DNA of 64,000 nucleotides from positions 62,001 through 126,000 of the forward strand of contig SVFV01000003.1 of NCBI GenBank assembly GCA_015056655.1. The letters run 5' to 3'. Below are positions 16,191 to 25,312 of the stretch, in pieces. The stretch's first letter is position 1. Each line of letters opens with the position of its first letter. Position numbers and translations under genes: made by a program. Source of the stretch: Butyrivibrio sp. GTDB lineage: Bacteria; Bacillota; Clostridia; Lachnospirales; Lachnospiraceae. The notes beneath the pieces were generated by a model that saw only the letters and a list, made by a program, of their open reading frames with translations, was not told where the DNA came from and did no database searches.

Positions 16191-18203
16191 TTACTCGATA
16201 TCAAGCTTTCCAAACAGTCTATCTTTTGCAAGCTCTCCTGAAACGAAAGGACCAGGGATTATGTCTGCTCCTCTGTGATTTCCACTGTAATCATAGTCAA
16301 AGGTAATAGGTGTTCCGTCGGGATTTTCAAACTTCTGCTCAGGCTCGAAGGCTTCGCCAAGAGTTTCAGTTGAAATCATGTCTACGCCGAAGCTTCCGAG
16401 CACATCATAGATGTTTGTATCAAGGAACCAGTCTCCATCCTTCTCGACAACATCAACCTTTACTTTTCCAGAGTTATCAACAAAAGCATTCTTCTCGTTC
16501 TTCCAGGGAGTAGCACCCTCGAAGTAAGCATTTCCATCAATCCATACAGGAAGATGTGAGAAGTGAGACTGCTCATGCTTTCTCATGTTAGGATACTCTT
16601 CTTCCATGTCAAACATCTTGATCCACTCATCATAGGTAGGATACTCATCCCAGCAGTATGTACCAACCTTGCGGTTCTCAATCTGCTTCTCCTCAGGATT
16701 GGAATCATTCTCCAGTACCCAGTCATCTGAAGGCCACTTCTGGATAAAGATGTTGTTGTAGAAGCGATCATCTCCATGAAGAATAGTCATGAAGCCCATA
16801 ACTTCTGTTCTGTGAGGAATGTGGTAAGGAGTATATCTCCAGCCAGTTCCTTCGCCAACCATTGTAAATGATCCAGCGCAGAGGTTGTGAACCATTGCAA
16901 CACCCTGAGTAGCCACGCGAAGTGATACATCTGATAACAAAATATTATTGTCTATAAGAGTAGGTCCATGTCCAACTTCTACGAATATATCCTGACATGT
17001 CATGCCACCCTGAAGCTGCTTTGCGAAGGATGGACGCTCATTGTCGTGAAGAAGATTCTGAGTGATACGTGTTCCCTGTGCTTCCCAGTCGCACCAGATA
17101 CCCATTGTGCAGTTGTGGATGTGATTGCGTCGCATAACTACGTCGATTGCAGCATGCATCTTAATACCAGCTATCTCAGCACCACCAAGCTCCATCATGT
17201 TGTTGATGTGGTGAATGTGGTTGTCTTCAATAACGCTGAAAACACCGCCCTGACGACCAATAATACCACCCTGTTCGCAGTGATGGATGTTGTTTCTGCG
17301 GATAATGTGACTTCCGATTTTTTCCTTAACCCATCCGTAGTACTGACCACGGCATACAGAATCTCTCTCCATCTGGGTAGGACTCTTTACGTGCTTTGTT
17401 GTGTAATAGTGATTGTTGTCAGGATCATAGTAACGACCTACGCAGATACCAGCGCACTTACTTCCCCAAATCTCACAATCCTCGATGATCCATCCCTTAC
17501 TCCAATGAGGGCTTATCATTCCATCCTGATAAGCTGCAGGCGGAGCCCAGGTTGTAGCAGCCTTGTTGATATTAAAGCCAGTTACTGTGATATAGCCAAT
17601 GCCTTCCTTAGCAGGCATGAAACACTCACGTCTTACATTTATCTCAACATTTTCCTTGTTGGGATCAGCGCCGCCAAAGTTACCATAAATAATGGTCTCA
17701 TCATTTTTGTTGTCCTGCTCGGCATACCATTTTCTCTTGGATTTCTCAGGATCCCATGAGCATTCATATACCTTGCCTTCTAAGCACTCATCCAAAGTTA
17801 CAGCTTCATAAAGAGCTTCGTCATTAAGCCATACGCAGCCTGTGTGCTTATTGGGAGTAGCAAAATACCAGTCACCATAAACAAGTGTTGTATATGGATT
17901 GTACTCGCCAAAAATTCCATTCTTTACCTTTGTAACCCAGACGTCATCCTTGAATTTCTCCCATCCGCCAATCTTCTCAGCACCTGTAATAATCGCGCCA
18001 AGCGGCTCAGAGCTTCTATAAACTATTCTGTTATCCTCTGTTCCGGCATTTACAGGATTTACATATTCTCTGTAGGTTCCTGGTGCAACGATTACTTCAT
18101 CGCCAGGCTTTGCAATAGCTGCTGCCTGATTTATTCTTCTAAAAGGAAGACTCTTTGTTCCATTTCCATCATGTTTAGCATTAGCATCTACGTAAATTAT
18201 CAT
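16191..18203 (-). CDS. GH120 beta-xylosidase
   Basis: The start MIIYVDANAKHDGNGTK is favoured by an AGAGGAC site; a longer frame reaches 18257 without one. The 670-residue protein is a right-handed beta-helix enzyme and resembles Thermoanaerobacterium XylC along its length, e.g. GDWYFATPNKH, FGGADPNKENVEINVRR and WSKGWIIEDCEIWG. Known catalytic residues of XylC are Asp382 and Glu405; here MHAAIDVVM (Asp near 351) and WCDWEAQGTR (Glu near 374) keep the same 23-residue spacing. It should release xylose from the non-reducing end of xylo-oligosaccharides. No signal peptide: intracellular. It complements the neighbouring GH8, which works from the other end. Confidence 0.93.
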   Translation of the reverse strand: MIIYVDANAKHDGNGTKSLPFRRINQAAAIAKPGDEVIVAPGTYREYVNPVNAGTEDNRIVYRSSEPLGAIITGAEKIGGWEKFKDDVWVTKVKNGIFGEYNPYTTLVYGDWYFATPNKHTGCVWLNDEALYEAVTLDECLEGKVYECSWDPEKSKRKWYAEQDNKNDETIIYGNFGGADPNKENVEINVRRECFMPAKEGIGYITVTGFNINKAATTWAPPAAYQDGMISPHWSKGWIIEDCEIWGSKCAGICVGRYYDPDNNHYYTTKHVKSPTQMERDSVCRGQYYGWVKEKIGSHIIRRNNIHHCEQGGIIGRQGGVFSVIEDNHIHHINNMMELGGAEIAGIKMHAAIDVVMRRNHIHNCTMGIWCDWEAQGTRITQNLLHDNERPSFAKQLQGGMTCQDIFVEVGHGPTLIDNNILLSDVSLRVATQGVAMVHNLCAGSFTMVGEGTGWRYTPYHIPHRTEVMGFMTILHGDDRFYNNIFIQKWPSDDWVLENDSNPEEKQIENRKVGTYCWDEYPTYDEWIKMFDMEEEYPNMRKHEQSHFSHLPVWIDGNAYFEGATPWKNEKNAFVDNSGKVKVDVVEKDGDWFLDTNIYDVLGSFGVDMISTETLGEAFEPEQKFENPDGTPITFDYDYSGNHRGADIIPGPFVSGELAKDRLFGKLDIE

Positions 18204-18220
18204 ATTAAGTCCTCTTTTCT

Positions 18221-18252
18221 GAAAAGCCGGAGAAAAGCTGGTTTTCTCCGGC
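18221..18252 (-). terminator. Hairpin between GH3 and GH120 genes
   Basis: An 11-bp stem (GCCGGAGAAAA with TTTTCTCCGGC) and a short U run on the minus strand. It is close to the GH120 ribosome site and is probably a leaky terminator or mRNA-stabilising hairpin inside the operon. Confidence 0.7.
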
Positions 18253-18272
18253 CACAAAACAATTCGTATATG

Positions 18273-20345
18273 TTACAGTTTAATCTTTGTTTCTACTAAA
18301 TCTTCCAGTGCTTCACTTGATCCCAGGTACACAGGGTACTCTATATGTTCAAGAACCCACTGCCTGTCTACAGGATTGTAGTACTTAAGCTTTTCAAGAG
18401 GTGTCTTAACAGTAACCTCTTTGGATTCACCAGTCTTTAAGAATACCTTCTCAAAGCCGCGAAGCTGTCTGACAGGACGGTCAACAGCTGAGTTTTCAAA
18501 TCCAACATAAAGCTGAACAACCTCTGCGCCATCTCTGTCTCCAGTGTTTGTAACCTTAACCTTTGTAACAAGCTCGTCACCTTCTACGCTTGCGCTTGGA
18601 GCTTCAATAGAGAAGGTTGTGTAGCTAAGTCCAAATCCGTAAGGTACAAGTGGCTTAACTCCGTTTTTATCAAGTCTTGTGTAGCCATGGTAATATTCGT
18701 AATACTGGTCAGTTGCTTCCCAGTCAACCTTCGGCAGATCCTCTTCTTTAACAGGTACAACAAAAGGCAATTTACCTGAAGGATTAACGTCCCCAAACAA
18801 AATTTCAGCAAGTGCATTGCCGCCTTCCATACCGGGATAATATGCCATCAGAACTGAATTAACCTTATCAATCCAGTCTGTCATCATGATCATGTTTCCA
18901 CCAATCAGGACAACTACAGATTTTTCATTTACACTGCCAGTCTCCTGCAAAAGTTTAACATCTTCATCATGAAGTCCGAGTCCCTTTTTCCTGTCTCCTC
19001 CAATAGCGCCTGTGTAGTTGTCTGTTGTGTCATCAGAGATGAATTCCCCTTCATCATCATGATCGTAGCCAACTACATAAATCACTGCTTCAGCTTCCTC
19101 TGCTATCTTCTTTACTTCCTCAAAGTCTGAGCCATCACTGTACAAAATCTCAGCATTTGGAACCAGATTTTTTATTCCCTGAAGAGGTGTTATTACATAG
19201 GGAGGTCTAACCCAGCTTGATCCATGGTCACCTATTACAGCTGCATCAGCAAGCTTTCCTACAACCGCAATCTTCTTAATGGATTTATCTAAAGGAAGAA
19301 CATTCTCATTCTTTACGAGAGTGATAGCTTCTTCTGCTGCTCTCTTAGCTAGAGCGATGTGTTCCTTACTTCCAACAACTGACATGTCATATTCTTTGTG
19401 TCCTTCGTCGAACGCAAGAATTGTTCTCACTATTCTGGTTGCGGCATCATCAATTCTGCTCTCTGGAACAAAGCCATCTTTAACTGCCTGGACAAGACGC
19501 TTACCAAAATACTGGGTCCAAAGCATCTCCATGTCCTGACCACCGTTAGCAGCTTCAACTGTATCAAGAACGCCCCAGCAGAAATCCGACATTACAAATC
19601 CGTCAAAGCCCCACTCTTTTTTAAGTACCTGACTAAGGAGATACTTATGATGTCCACACTGAACACCATTGTAACGGTTATAGGAACTCATAATGCTGGC
19701 AGCTCCAGCATCGATGCAGTCTTTAAAGTGAGGAAGATAAACCTCCTGCTCCGTTCTCTGGTCACAGGTAACACTTACTTTAAAGCGGGCATTTTCCATA
19801 TCGTTAAAAGCAAAATGCTTTACACATGCCATGATATCTTCACTCTGAACACCCTTAACAAGTGATGCTCCCATCCTACCTATCTGGTAGGTTTCTTCGC
19901 CATAGGTCTCCTGGCTTCTGCCCCAGCCCGGGTTGTAAGGCATATTGATGCAAACACCTGCGAAAAGATTTCCACCAAAAGCACGAACCTCTTTACCTAT
20001 AGCATGTCCAATCTCCTCTTCCAGTGCGGGATTAAAGGTTGCACCTCTCGCCATGGAAACAGGGAAACAGGTTGTCTGATCATTTCCGCAAACAACACCT
20101 CTTGGTCCATCACAGAATTTCATGGGCGGAACACCATGCTCATCAAGGCCACCTGCCTCGTAAGGAGTTACGTTGTAATGAGCTCCTTCATCTGTCCCCA
20201 TTACAAGCTCCATTATGTCGCTCTCCTTAAGCTCTGTAACATCAATATTGCCAGCCATCAGACTGACCTTTTGTTCAAGGGTCAACTGATCAACTATTTT
20301 TCTAGCTTTTTCATCAAATGTCATTCTGTATTCTTTAGTCTTCAT
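18273..20345 (-). CDS. GH3 beta-glycosidase (beta-xylosidase or beta-glucosidase)
   Basis: The 690-residue protein has the GH3 order: an N-terminal barrel with the nucleophile Asp in GFVMSDFCWGV (near 252), upstream KHFAFNDME, a second alpha/beta domain (VVGYDHDDEGEFISDDTTD) and a C-terminal fibronectin-III-like domain (VKVTNTGDRDGAEVVQLYVG). No signal peptide is present, so it is cytosolic. In this operon, with GH120 and GH8, a role on xylo-oligosaccharides is likely; cleavage of gluco- or arabino-side groups is possible because GH3 is broad. Start follows AAGGAGAAGG. Confidence 0.93.
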   Translation of the reverse strand: MKTKEYRMTFDEKARKIVDQLTLEQKVSLMAGNIDVTELKESDIMELVMGTDEGAHYNVTPYEAGGLDEHGVPPMKFCDGPRGVVCGNDQTTCFPVSMARGATFNPALEEEIGHAIGKEVRAFGGNLFAGVCINMPYNPGWGRSQETYGEETYQIGRMGASLVKGVQSEDIMACVKHFAFNDMENARFKVSVTCDQRTEQEVYLPHFKDCIDAGAASIMSSYNRYNGVQCGHHKYLLSQVLKKEWGFDGFVMSDFCWGVLDTVEAANGGQDMEMLWTQYFGKRLVQAVKDGFVPESRIDDAATRIVRTILAFDEGHKEYDMSVVGSKEHIALAKRAAEEAITLVKNENVLPLDKSIKKIAVVGKLADAAVIGDHGSSWVRPPYVITPLQGIKNLVPNAEILYSDGSDFEEVKKIAEEAEAVIYVVGYDHDDEGEFISDDTTDNYTGAIGGDRKKGLGLHDEDVKLLQETGSVNEKSVVVLIGGNMIMMTDWIDKVNSVLMAYYPGMEGGNALAEILFGDVNPSGKLPFVVPVKEEDLPKVDWEATDQYYEYYHGYTRLDKNGVKPLVPYGFGLSYTTFSIEAPSASVEGDELVTKVKVTNTGDRDGAEVVQLYVGFENSAVDRPVRQLRGFEKVFLKTGESKEVTVKTPLEKLKYYNPVDRQWVLEHIEYPVYLGSSEALEDLVETKIKL

Positions 20346-20365
20346 ACCCTTCTCCTTTTTTCATA

Positions 20366-20437
20366 AGGAAGTTCCGCTCTCGCTTCGCTCGCCAGAACAC
20401 GTTCGGACTAGGCTCGACAGAACCTCGCCAAGTCCTC
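20366..20437 (-). repeat. Intra-operonic two-hairpin element, copy 1 (after permease gene)
   Basis: Two stems follow the permease stop codon. The one next to the stop is GGACT-A-GGC with GCC-A-AGTCC (20405-20413/20427-20435). The outer one is GTTCCG with CAGAAC around CTCTCG...CTCG (20371-20376/20393-20398). Five further copies with compensating changes lie at 33049, 34857, 35880, 56618 and 58010. Confidence 0.85.
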
Positions 20438-21307
20438 TCAGCCCTTTACAGCACCGGCCATCATACCTTTTACGAGCTTATCCTGGAATACGATAAACAG
20501 AATAATCATCGGCATTACTGAAAGTGTCAGAACAGCCATGATCATCGGAATATCCAGTGAATGCTCACCCTTAAACTGTCCAAGTGCAAGAGGAAGTGTC
20601 TTGTTCTGAGGGCTGATAAGGAGTGTATTAGCAAATGCGAACTCGTTCCACATTGCAACACCATTGTAGATTGAAAGTGTCGAAAGTCCTGATTTTGACA
20701 AAGGCAAAATCATAAGGAAGAAATTCTTATAACGGTTACATCCATCGATTTCTGCTGATTCTTCGATTTCTCTCGGAATAGTCTTCATAAATGCTGTAAG
20801 AATGAATACTGACATCGGAAGTGCAAATGCTACGTAAGGTCCAATAAGTGACTTAAGTGAATCATAGAATCCGATCTTTGTTGTCATCTTAAAAATTGGA
20901 ATAAGAGTTACATGCATTGGCACAGACATCATTGCAACTATTGTTGCGTAGATGAACGGATTAAGCTTAAATTCCATTCTTGCAAGCGGATAAGCAGCAA
21001 ATGATGAAATTATCAGCATCAGAATAAGTGAAACTGCTACTACTATCACGCTTCGAAGAAAGTATCCGAAAAATCCATTTGTTACTACTGTTACATAGTT
21101 CTGAAAATACCAGGGATCTGGCAAATGAAATACACCCTGCTGCAGCATGTCGAACTGCTTTCGGAATGAATTCATTATCATAAAGAAGAACGGAGTAAGC
21201 GTAAGTACAAGCTGAACACAAGCGAATATTGTTGCTATAGTCCAGGCAACTACAGATTTTATCTTTTCCTTGCGATAATCCGTATCGTTCATGTTTTCTT
21301 TTACCAT
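20438..21307 (-). CDS. CUT1 ABC transporter permease, MalG/LacG type (xylo-oligosaccharide)
   Basis: The 289-residue integral membrane protein has about six membrane segments. Its cytoplasmic EAA loop, EESAEIDGCNRYKNFFLMILP, contacts the ATPase subunit in known importers. The end is MMAGAVKG, typical of MalG homologues. It starts 2 bases after the MalF-type permease stop (AAGGAGG site overlapping that gene). No ATPase gene is present, as is usual where a shared MsmK-like ATPase serves several transporters. Substrate is inferred from the downstream xylosidases. Confidence 0.93.
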   Translation of the reverse strand: MVKENMNDTDYRKEKIKSVVAWTIATIFACVQLVLTLTPFFFMIMNSFRKQFDMLQQGVFHLPDPWYFQNYVTVVTNGFFGYFLRSVIVVAVSLILMLIISSFAAYPLARMEFKLNPFIYATIVAMMSVPMHVTLIPIFKMTTKIGFYDSLKSLIGPYVAFALPMSVFILTAFMKTIPREIEESAEIDGCNRYKNFFLMILPLSKSGLSTLSIYNGVAMWNEFAFANTLLISPQNKTLPLALGQFKGEHSLDIPMIMAVLTLSVMPMIILFIVFQDKLVKGMMAGAVKG

Positions 21308-21309
21308 AA

Positions 21310-22221
21310 TTAGTAATCCTCCTTAACCTTGAATACTTTGTTAAAGAGCAGCGCAATAGCAGTGATAAGAAGGAACATGCCCGCTGCTACTGTAGAACCA
21401 TAACCCATGTTGAACTGCTGGAACGAAAGCTTATACATATAGGTAGCCATAAGCTCTGTAGAACCTGCAGGACCACCCTGAGTCATATTCCAGATCATAT
21501 CAAAGTACTTAAGTGAACCTATAAGTGACATTGTGCAAGCTGTCTTGAAAATAGGTCCTAAAAGAGGAATAGCTATGAGCTTTATATACTGCCATCTTGT
21601 AGCTCCGTCGATGACAGCGGCTTCATAGATTGTAGTATCGATATTGCCATAGCCGGCAATAAAGTAAACCATATAGAAGGGAGTAAACTGCCATGCCATA
21701 ACACCAATTACAGTGTAAAGCGCATTGGGAGATGTACCCAAAAGATCGATAGTTGTTCTTTTCCCTTGAATAAGTGTTGCAAGAGAAGAAATGATACCAC
21801 CATTAGTTGCAAGAGCATAGTTAAAGAGGAATGCTATTGCTACTGAACTCATCAGATAAGGCAAAAACCATATAACCTTAAATGCATTGAATTTCTTTCC
21901 ACCTGCATCCAGATAAGTTGCAAGTGCCATTCCAAGAGGTATCTGCAAAAGAATTGAGAATACCATTACTATTAAGTTGTGTGAAAATGATTTCCAGAAC
22001 ATCTCGTCATGAAGAAGTGTATTCCAGTTCTCCAATCCAATATAAATTCTGTCTACGGAAATACCATTCCATTTGTAACCACTAATTAAAAATGTATCAA
22101 TAACAGGATAAACAATAAAAATAGCTATTAGCAAAAGCGCCGGTGCCAGGAACACTGATGCTGCTCTGGCCGTACTCTTGGCCTTAGCCTGAGCAAGGCC
22201 TACTTTTTTTCCTTTTCCCAC
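21310..22221 (-). CDS. CUT1 ABC transporter permease, MalF/LacF type (xylo-oligosaccharide)
   Basis: The 303-residue protein has an N-terminal cytoplasmic stretch, about six membrane segments and the EAA loop YEAAVIDGATRWQYIKLIAIP. The start is GTG with a GAAGGAGA site. It forms the membrane channel with the MalG-type partner 2 bases downstream and receives sugar from the lipoprotein encoded upstream. Confidence 0.93.
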   Translation of the reverse strand: MGKGKKVGLAQAKAKSTARAASVFLAPALLLIAIFIVYPVIDTFLISGYKWNGISVDRIYIGLENWNTLLHDEMFWKSFSHNLIVMVFSILLQIPLGMALATYLDAGGKKFNAFKVIWFLPYLMSSVAIAFLFNYALATNGGIISSLATLIQGKRTTIDLLGTSPNALYTVIGVMAWQFTPFYMVYFIAGYGNIDTTIYEAAVIDGATRWQYIKLIAIPLLGPIFKTACTMSLIGSLKYFDMIWNMTQGGPAGSTELMATYMYKLSFQQFNMGYGSTVAAGMFLLITAIALLFNKVFKVKEDY

Positions 22222-22261
22222 GTTATCTCCTTCCCGCCGCCGATAAAGCGTTGCTTCTTTA

Positions 22262-22300
22262 GAAAAAGCCGCCCACAGGAATTTTTCCTGCGGGCAGCCT
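22262..22300 (-). terminator. Hairpin between binding-protein and permease genes
   Basis: A 13-bp stem with one mismatch (GCCGCCCACAGGA with TCCTGCGGGCAGC) followed by five U on the minus strand. Such a leaky terminator or stabiliser usually makes the binding protein more abundant than the permeases. Confidence 0.8.
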
Positions 22301-22352
22301 TTGTTTTTTAATTAGCCGCAGCGAATACGCTTGTATACTCTAAGCAATCGTA

Positions 22353-23843
22353 TTACTGTTCAGCAAGCGCCTTCTGCATTGCATCATCCTCTTCCTGTCC
22401 GATCTCCTCAGGAGTCTTCTCAAGGCCAAAGAGCTCTGTCATGCAGTTCTTATGAACTTCTGTAACAGATGCAGGCAGATACTGGTCATACCAAAGCTGT
22501 ACGTTAGAAGCACTAAAGAATACGTCTGCAACATACTTATCGTTAGGATCATCAACTGTCTCTGCACCATAACCCTTGATTGAAGGGATAGCACCTACTT
22601 CAACCTGCATGTTGTTATAGGTCTCATCATTGTAGTACTGAGTTGCAAGAACGAAGCAAGCATCAAGCTTAGCCTGATCTACAGAACCATCTGAATTGAA
22701 GCAGTTGAATGAGAATCCGTTACCGATAGCTGTTCCGATTTCTACGTTCTGAGGAACGCCATTTGCCTTAGCTTCTGCGTCTTCAGGGAAACGGAAGATA
22801 CCGATGTTCTCTGTGTACCACTCTTCGTTGTCTGCCTTCATACCAGATGACTGCCATGAGCCGTGAAGCATCATTGCTGCAGAGCCATCATACATGAGCG
22901 CTCTATCCTGGTTATCATCAGCTGTAAGAGAGTTAACACCATCCGGGAAGTAACCCTTCTTTACCCAATCCTGAATCTTCTCAGCTGCAAATTTGAATGC
23001 AGGGCTATTGAATGATCCGCCATTCTCCTGTGTGTAAGCTGCATCGAATTCAGCGTTGCCTGAGTGACGTGCTACAAGATACATGTAGTACATGGAACCT
23101 GTCCACTTTGAAGCGTTTGCAAGTGCGAAAGGAATGTAGCCAGCTTCTTTAAGCTTTGCACACACATCTTCAAGTTCATCAATTGTCTCAGGAACCTCTA
23201 AGCCAAGCTCAGCGAAGATTGTCTTGTTGTAGTAAATATCACAACCTGAAAGTCCACCATAAGGAATAGCAAGAAGCTTTCCATCATATGATGACTGAGC
23301 GATAGCTGCATCGATAAATTCAGGGTGATCATACTTTGCATACATATCTGTGATATCGTTTGCGAAACCTGACTTGTAATACTCAGCCATAGGGCCGCCA
23401 CCCCAGTGCATGTACATATCAGGAGCCTGTCCTGAACTCATTGCTACTACAAGTTGCTGCTTGTAAGTATCGTTCTGCTGGTGTACCTGCTCAACTGTGA
23501 TGTTAGGATAGTCTGCCATAAATCTCTGTACAGCAGCTTCCTGAGTACTCTTACCAGGATCCTCAGTAGCAATATCCCAAAGTGTGATTGTCAGAGGCTC
23601 AGTTGTCAGCTCAGGAACGTTCTTGCCATCCGTCTGCTTTCCTGCTGATGTTGAAGCGTCTGCGGTTTCTGTGGTTTCAGCTGCATCATTGGATGCTGTG
23701 GTGTCTGTACTTTCTGTTGTTTCAGCGGCTTTACTGTCAGAATCGTTGGATGCCGGTGTAGCTGTTGAACCACCGCCGCAGCCTGCAAGTGTCGTAACAG
23801 TGAATACTGTCGCAAAGAAAGTAGCCAATACCTTTTTGTTCAT
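22353..23843 (-). CDS. Sugar-binding lipoprotein of CUT1 transporter (xylo-oligosaccharide)
   Basis: The 496-residue protein begins with a lipoprotein signal peptide with lipobox TLAGC (Cys21). A low-complexity Thr/Ala/Ser/Asp tether of about 55 residues follows, then a family-1 extracellular binding domain (TITLWDIATEDPG, YMHWGGGPMAEYYKSG, MMLHGSWQSSGM). It would be anchored to the outer face of the membrane and deliver oligosaccharide to the two permeases. AGGAGG precedes the ATG. The gene is first in the operon, and two direct repeats matching an AraC-type site lie upstream. Confidence 0.95.
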   Translation of the reverse strand: MNKKVLATFFATVFTVTTLAGCGGGSTATPASNDSDSKAAETTESTDTTASNDAAETTETADASTSAGKQTDGKNVPELTTEPLTITLWDIATEDPGKSTQEAAVQRFMADYPNITVEQVHQQNDTYKQQLVVAMSSGQAPDMYMHWGGGPMAEYYKSGFANDITDMYAKYDHPEFIDAAIAQSSYDGKLLAIPYGGLSGCDIYYNKTIFAELGLEVPETIDELEDVCAKLKEAGYIPFALANASKWTGSMYYMYLVARHSGNAEFDAAYTQENGGSFNSPAFKFAAEKIQDWVKKGYFPDGVNSLTADDNQDRALMYDGSAAMMLHGSWQSSGMKADNEEWYTENIGIFRFPEDAEAKANGVPQNVEIGTAIGNGFSFNCFNSDGSVDQAKLDACFVLATQYYNDETYNNMQVEVGAIPSIKGYGAETVDDPNDKYVADVFFSASNVQLWYDQYLPASVTEVHKNCMTELFGLEKTPEEIGQEEDDAMQKALAEQ

Positions 23844-24218
23844 AACAATATCCTCCTTATGAATAGTTGCCAGATATTTTCAGAATTTGTACTGAAAATA
23901 TCGATGTTTGAAACAGTTATCTGTTTCTTTCTACATATAACTCTAAATTAGTCAGATAATTATTGCTTGTGAAAAGTTGCTATCTAGCATACCAAAATTG
24001 CTATTTTATATATGCAGATTTTTATATTATTTAATGTATTTTAATTTTTAATGTGCATTATGCATATTTTTATTGTATTAAATCCAAATTAGTATGGTAT
24101 AATGCCTATTAAATAAGTTGTTGGGAATCATTTGGTTATTAATTATTTTATAATTATGGCAATTTTTAACCTCTGTCTGTTCAGACAAAAATTGCTATAG
24201 CTTTTTTTGGGGGAACAA
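23844..24218. promoter_or_regulatory. Divergent control region with AraC-type direct repeats
   Basis: This 375-base AT-rich region separates the binding-protein gene from the divergent AraC gene. AAAGTTGCTAT (23973-23983) and AAAATTGCTAT (23994-24004) are direct repeats 21 bp apart, the usual AraC-family arrangement on one face of the helix. A third copy at 24188-24198 lies in the AraC leader and could serve autoregulation. No strong -35 box for the transport operon follows the pair, as expected for an activated promoter. Confidence 0.65.
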
Positions 24219-25205
24219 ATGGGGAAAACCGGTATGAAAAGCCAGCTTGTGAGCGTTCGTGAAAGCGTTCAGCATAAGATCAACACAAGTCTACGAATGT
24301 ACATAAACCAGGAACACACCAATTACCCTGCACATTGGCATACAGATATAGAGATTATCTGGCCAAAGGAAGGATATTATAAGGTAATTTGTGCTAACCA
24401 GACCTACAACCTTGACGAGGGGGACATTCTTTTGATCTGCCCCGCGGTTCTTCATGAAATATTCTCACTTAGTCTTGGTACAAGAGTGTATATTCAGGCA
24501 GATTTTTCCAGAATCACAGCGCTTAAGGAAATAGACAAAGCCTTTCGCCTGATGTCCCCTGCACTCCATATTAAGAATAAGTATTGTCCTTCGGACATTT
24601 ATAAACAACTCTGCGAATGGCTTGAAATGATAAAGGAACTTTATTTTGGTTCTGCTCCGCCGGTTCAAATGAGTGAAGGCAAAATCGGACACAGCCTTAT
24701 GTCCTTTACAGAGCTGGATCCTTACGGAGAACTTGAAATTTACTCTATTCTCATGCAGTTTATAGCTCTGTGTGGTAAAAACATTAGTCTGTTCCAGGGG
24801 ACTGATTCAAAATCAGACTCCTCCACTTTCAAGAACAGCTTGTCATTAAGCAATGTATGCGCTTATCTTTCAGAACATTTTACAGAAGATATATCTTTGG
24901 AAAGTGTTGCTGCATACGCAGGCTTTAGTAAGTATCATTTTGAAAGGTTATTCAGTGAATACACAGGAGTTACCTTCTATCAGTATTTACAGCAGATGAG
25001 AATAAATTATGCTCAGACGCTTTTATCAAACCCTGAGCTTTCAATAACAGATATCTCCTATCAGGCAGGCTTTGCAAGCTGTACAGCATTCACCAGAGCT
25101 TTCCGAAAAAGCACAGGTTATCCGCCGTCACAGTTTCGCATGCTTAATGAGGAGCATCATCCGCTTCCCGCAAATCCGCACTTTGCCGATTTGAAAAAAG
25201 CGTAA
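24219..25205 (+). CDS. AraC-family regulator of the xylo-oligosaccharide operon
   Basis: The ATG at 24219 is preceded by GGGGGAA at a suitable distance; an in-frame TTG at 24207 is less likely. The 328-residue product has an N-terminal cupin sensor domain (PAHWHTDIEIIWPKEGYY) and a C-terminal double helix-turn-helix (LESVAAYAGFSKYHFERLF, ISYQAGFASCTAFTRAFRK, TGYPPSQFR). It is divergent from the transporter/xylosidase operon and probably activates it when xylo-oligosaccharide binds. The ligand is inferred from context. Confidence 0.93.
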   Translation: MGKTGMKSQLVSVRESVQHKINTSLRMYINQEHTNYPAHWHTDIEIIWPKEGYYKVICANQTYNLDEGDILLICPAVLHEIFSLSLGTRVYIQADFSRITALKEIDKAFRLMSPALHIKNKYCPSDIYKQLCEWLEMIKELYFGSAPPVQMSEGKIGHSLMSFTELDPYGELEIYSILMQFIALCGKNISLFQGTDSKSDSSTFKNSLSLSNVCAYLSEHFTEDISLESVAAYAGFSKYHFERLFSEYTGVTFYQYLQQMRINYAQTLLSNPELSITDISYQAGFASCTAFTRAFRKSTGYPPSQFRMLNEEHHPLPANPHFADLKKA

Positions 25206-25270
25206 TATAAAAGGTACCAGTCAGGTACCGCTAACTAAGTCCTTTCATAATTGCTATTTTTTTATAAAAG

Positions 25271-25304
25271 AAAAACCTCCCCTTCGCCAGGGAGGCTTTT
25301 CTTT
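25271..25304. terminator. Bidirectional terminator between the AraC gene and glgD
   Basis: Stem CCTCCC with GGGAGG and a GC-rich loop, flanked by AAAAA on one side and CTTTTCTTT on the other. It serves the convergent AraC and glgD transcripts. Confidence 0.85.
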
Positions 25305-25312
25305 GCATATTT

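Noticed and set aside
16968-17759. 263-codon open frame on the plus strand
   Set aside because: Lies wholly antisense to the well supported GH120 gene; no ribosome site or family resemblance.
16191-18203. Pectate lyase or other polysaccharide lyase (beta-helix)
   Set aside because: The beta-helix alone is ambiguous, but the AAID and DWEAQGTR motifs at the XylC catalytic spacing identify GH120.
20366-20437. Insertion-sequence ends
   Set aside because: The element recurs without any transposase, always just after stop codons and in one orientation relative to transcription; it fits a REP-like RNA/DNA element better.
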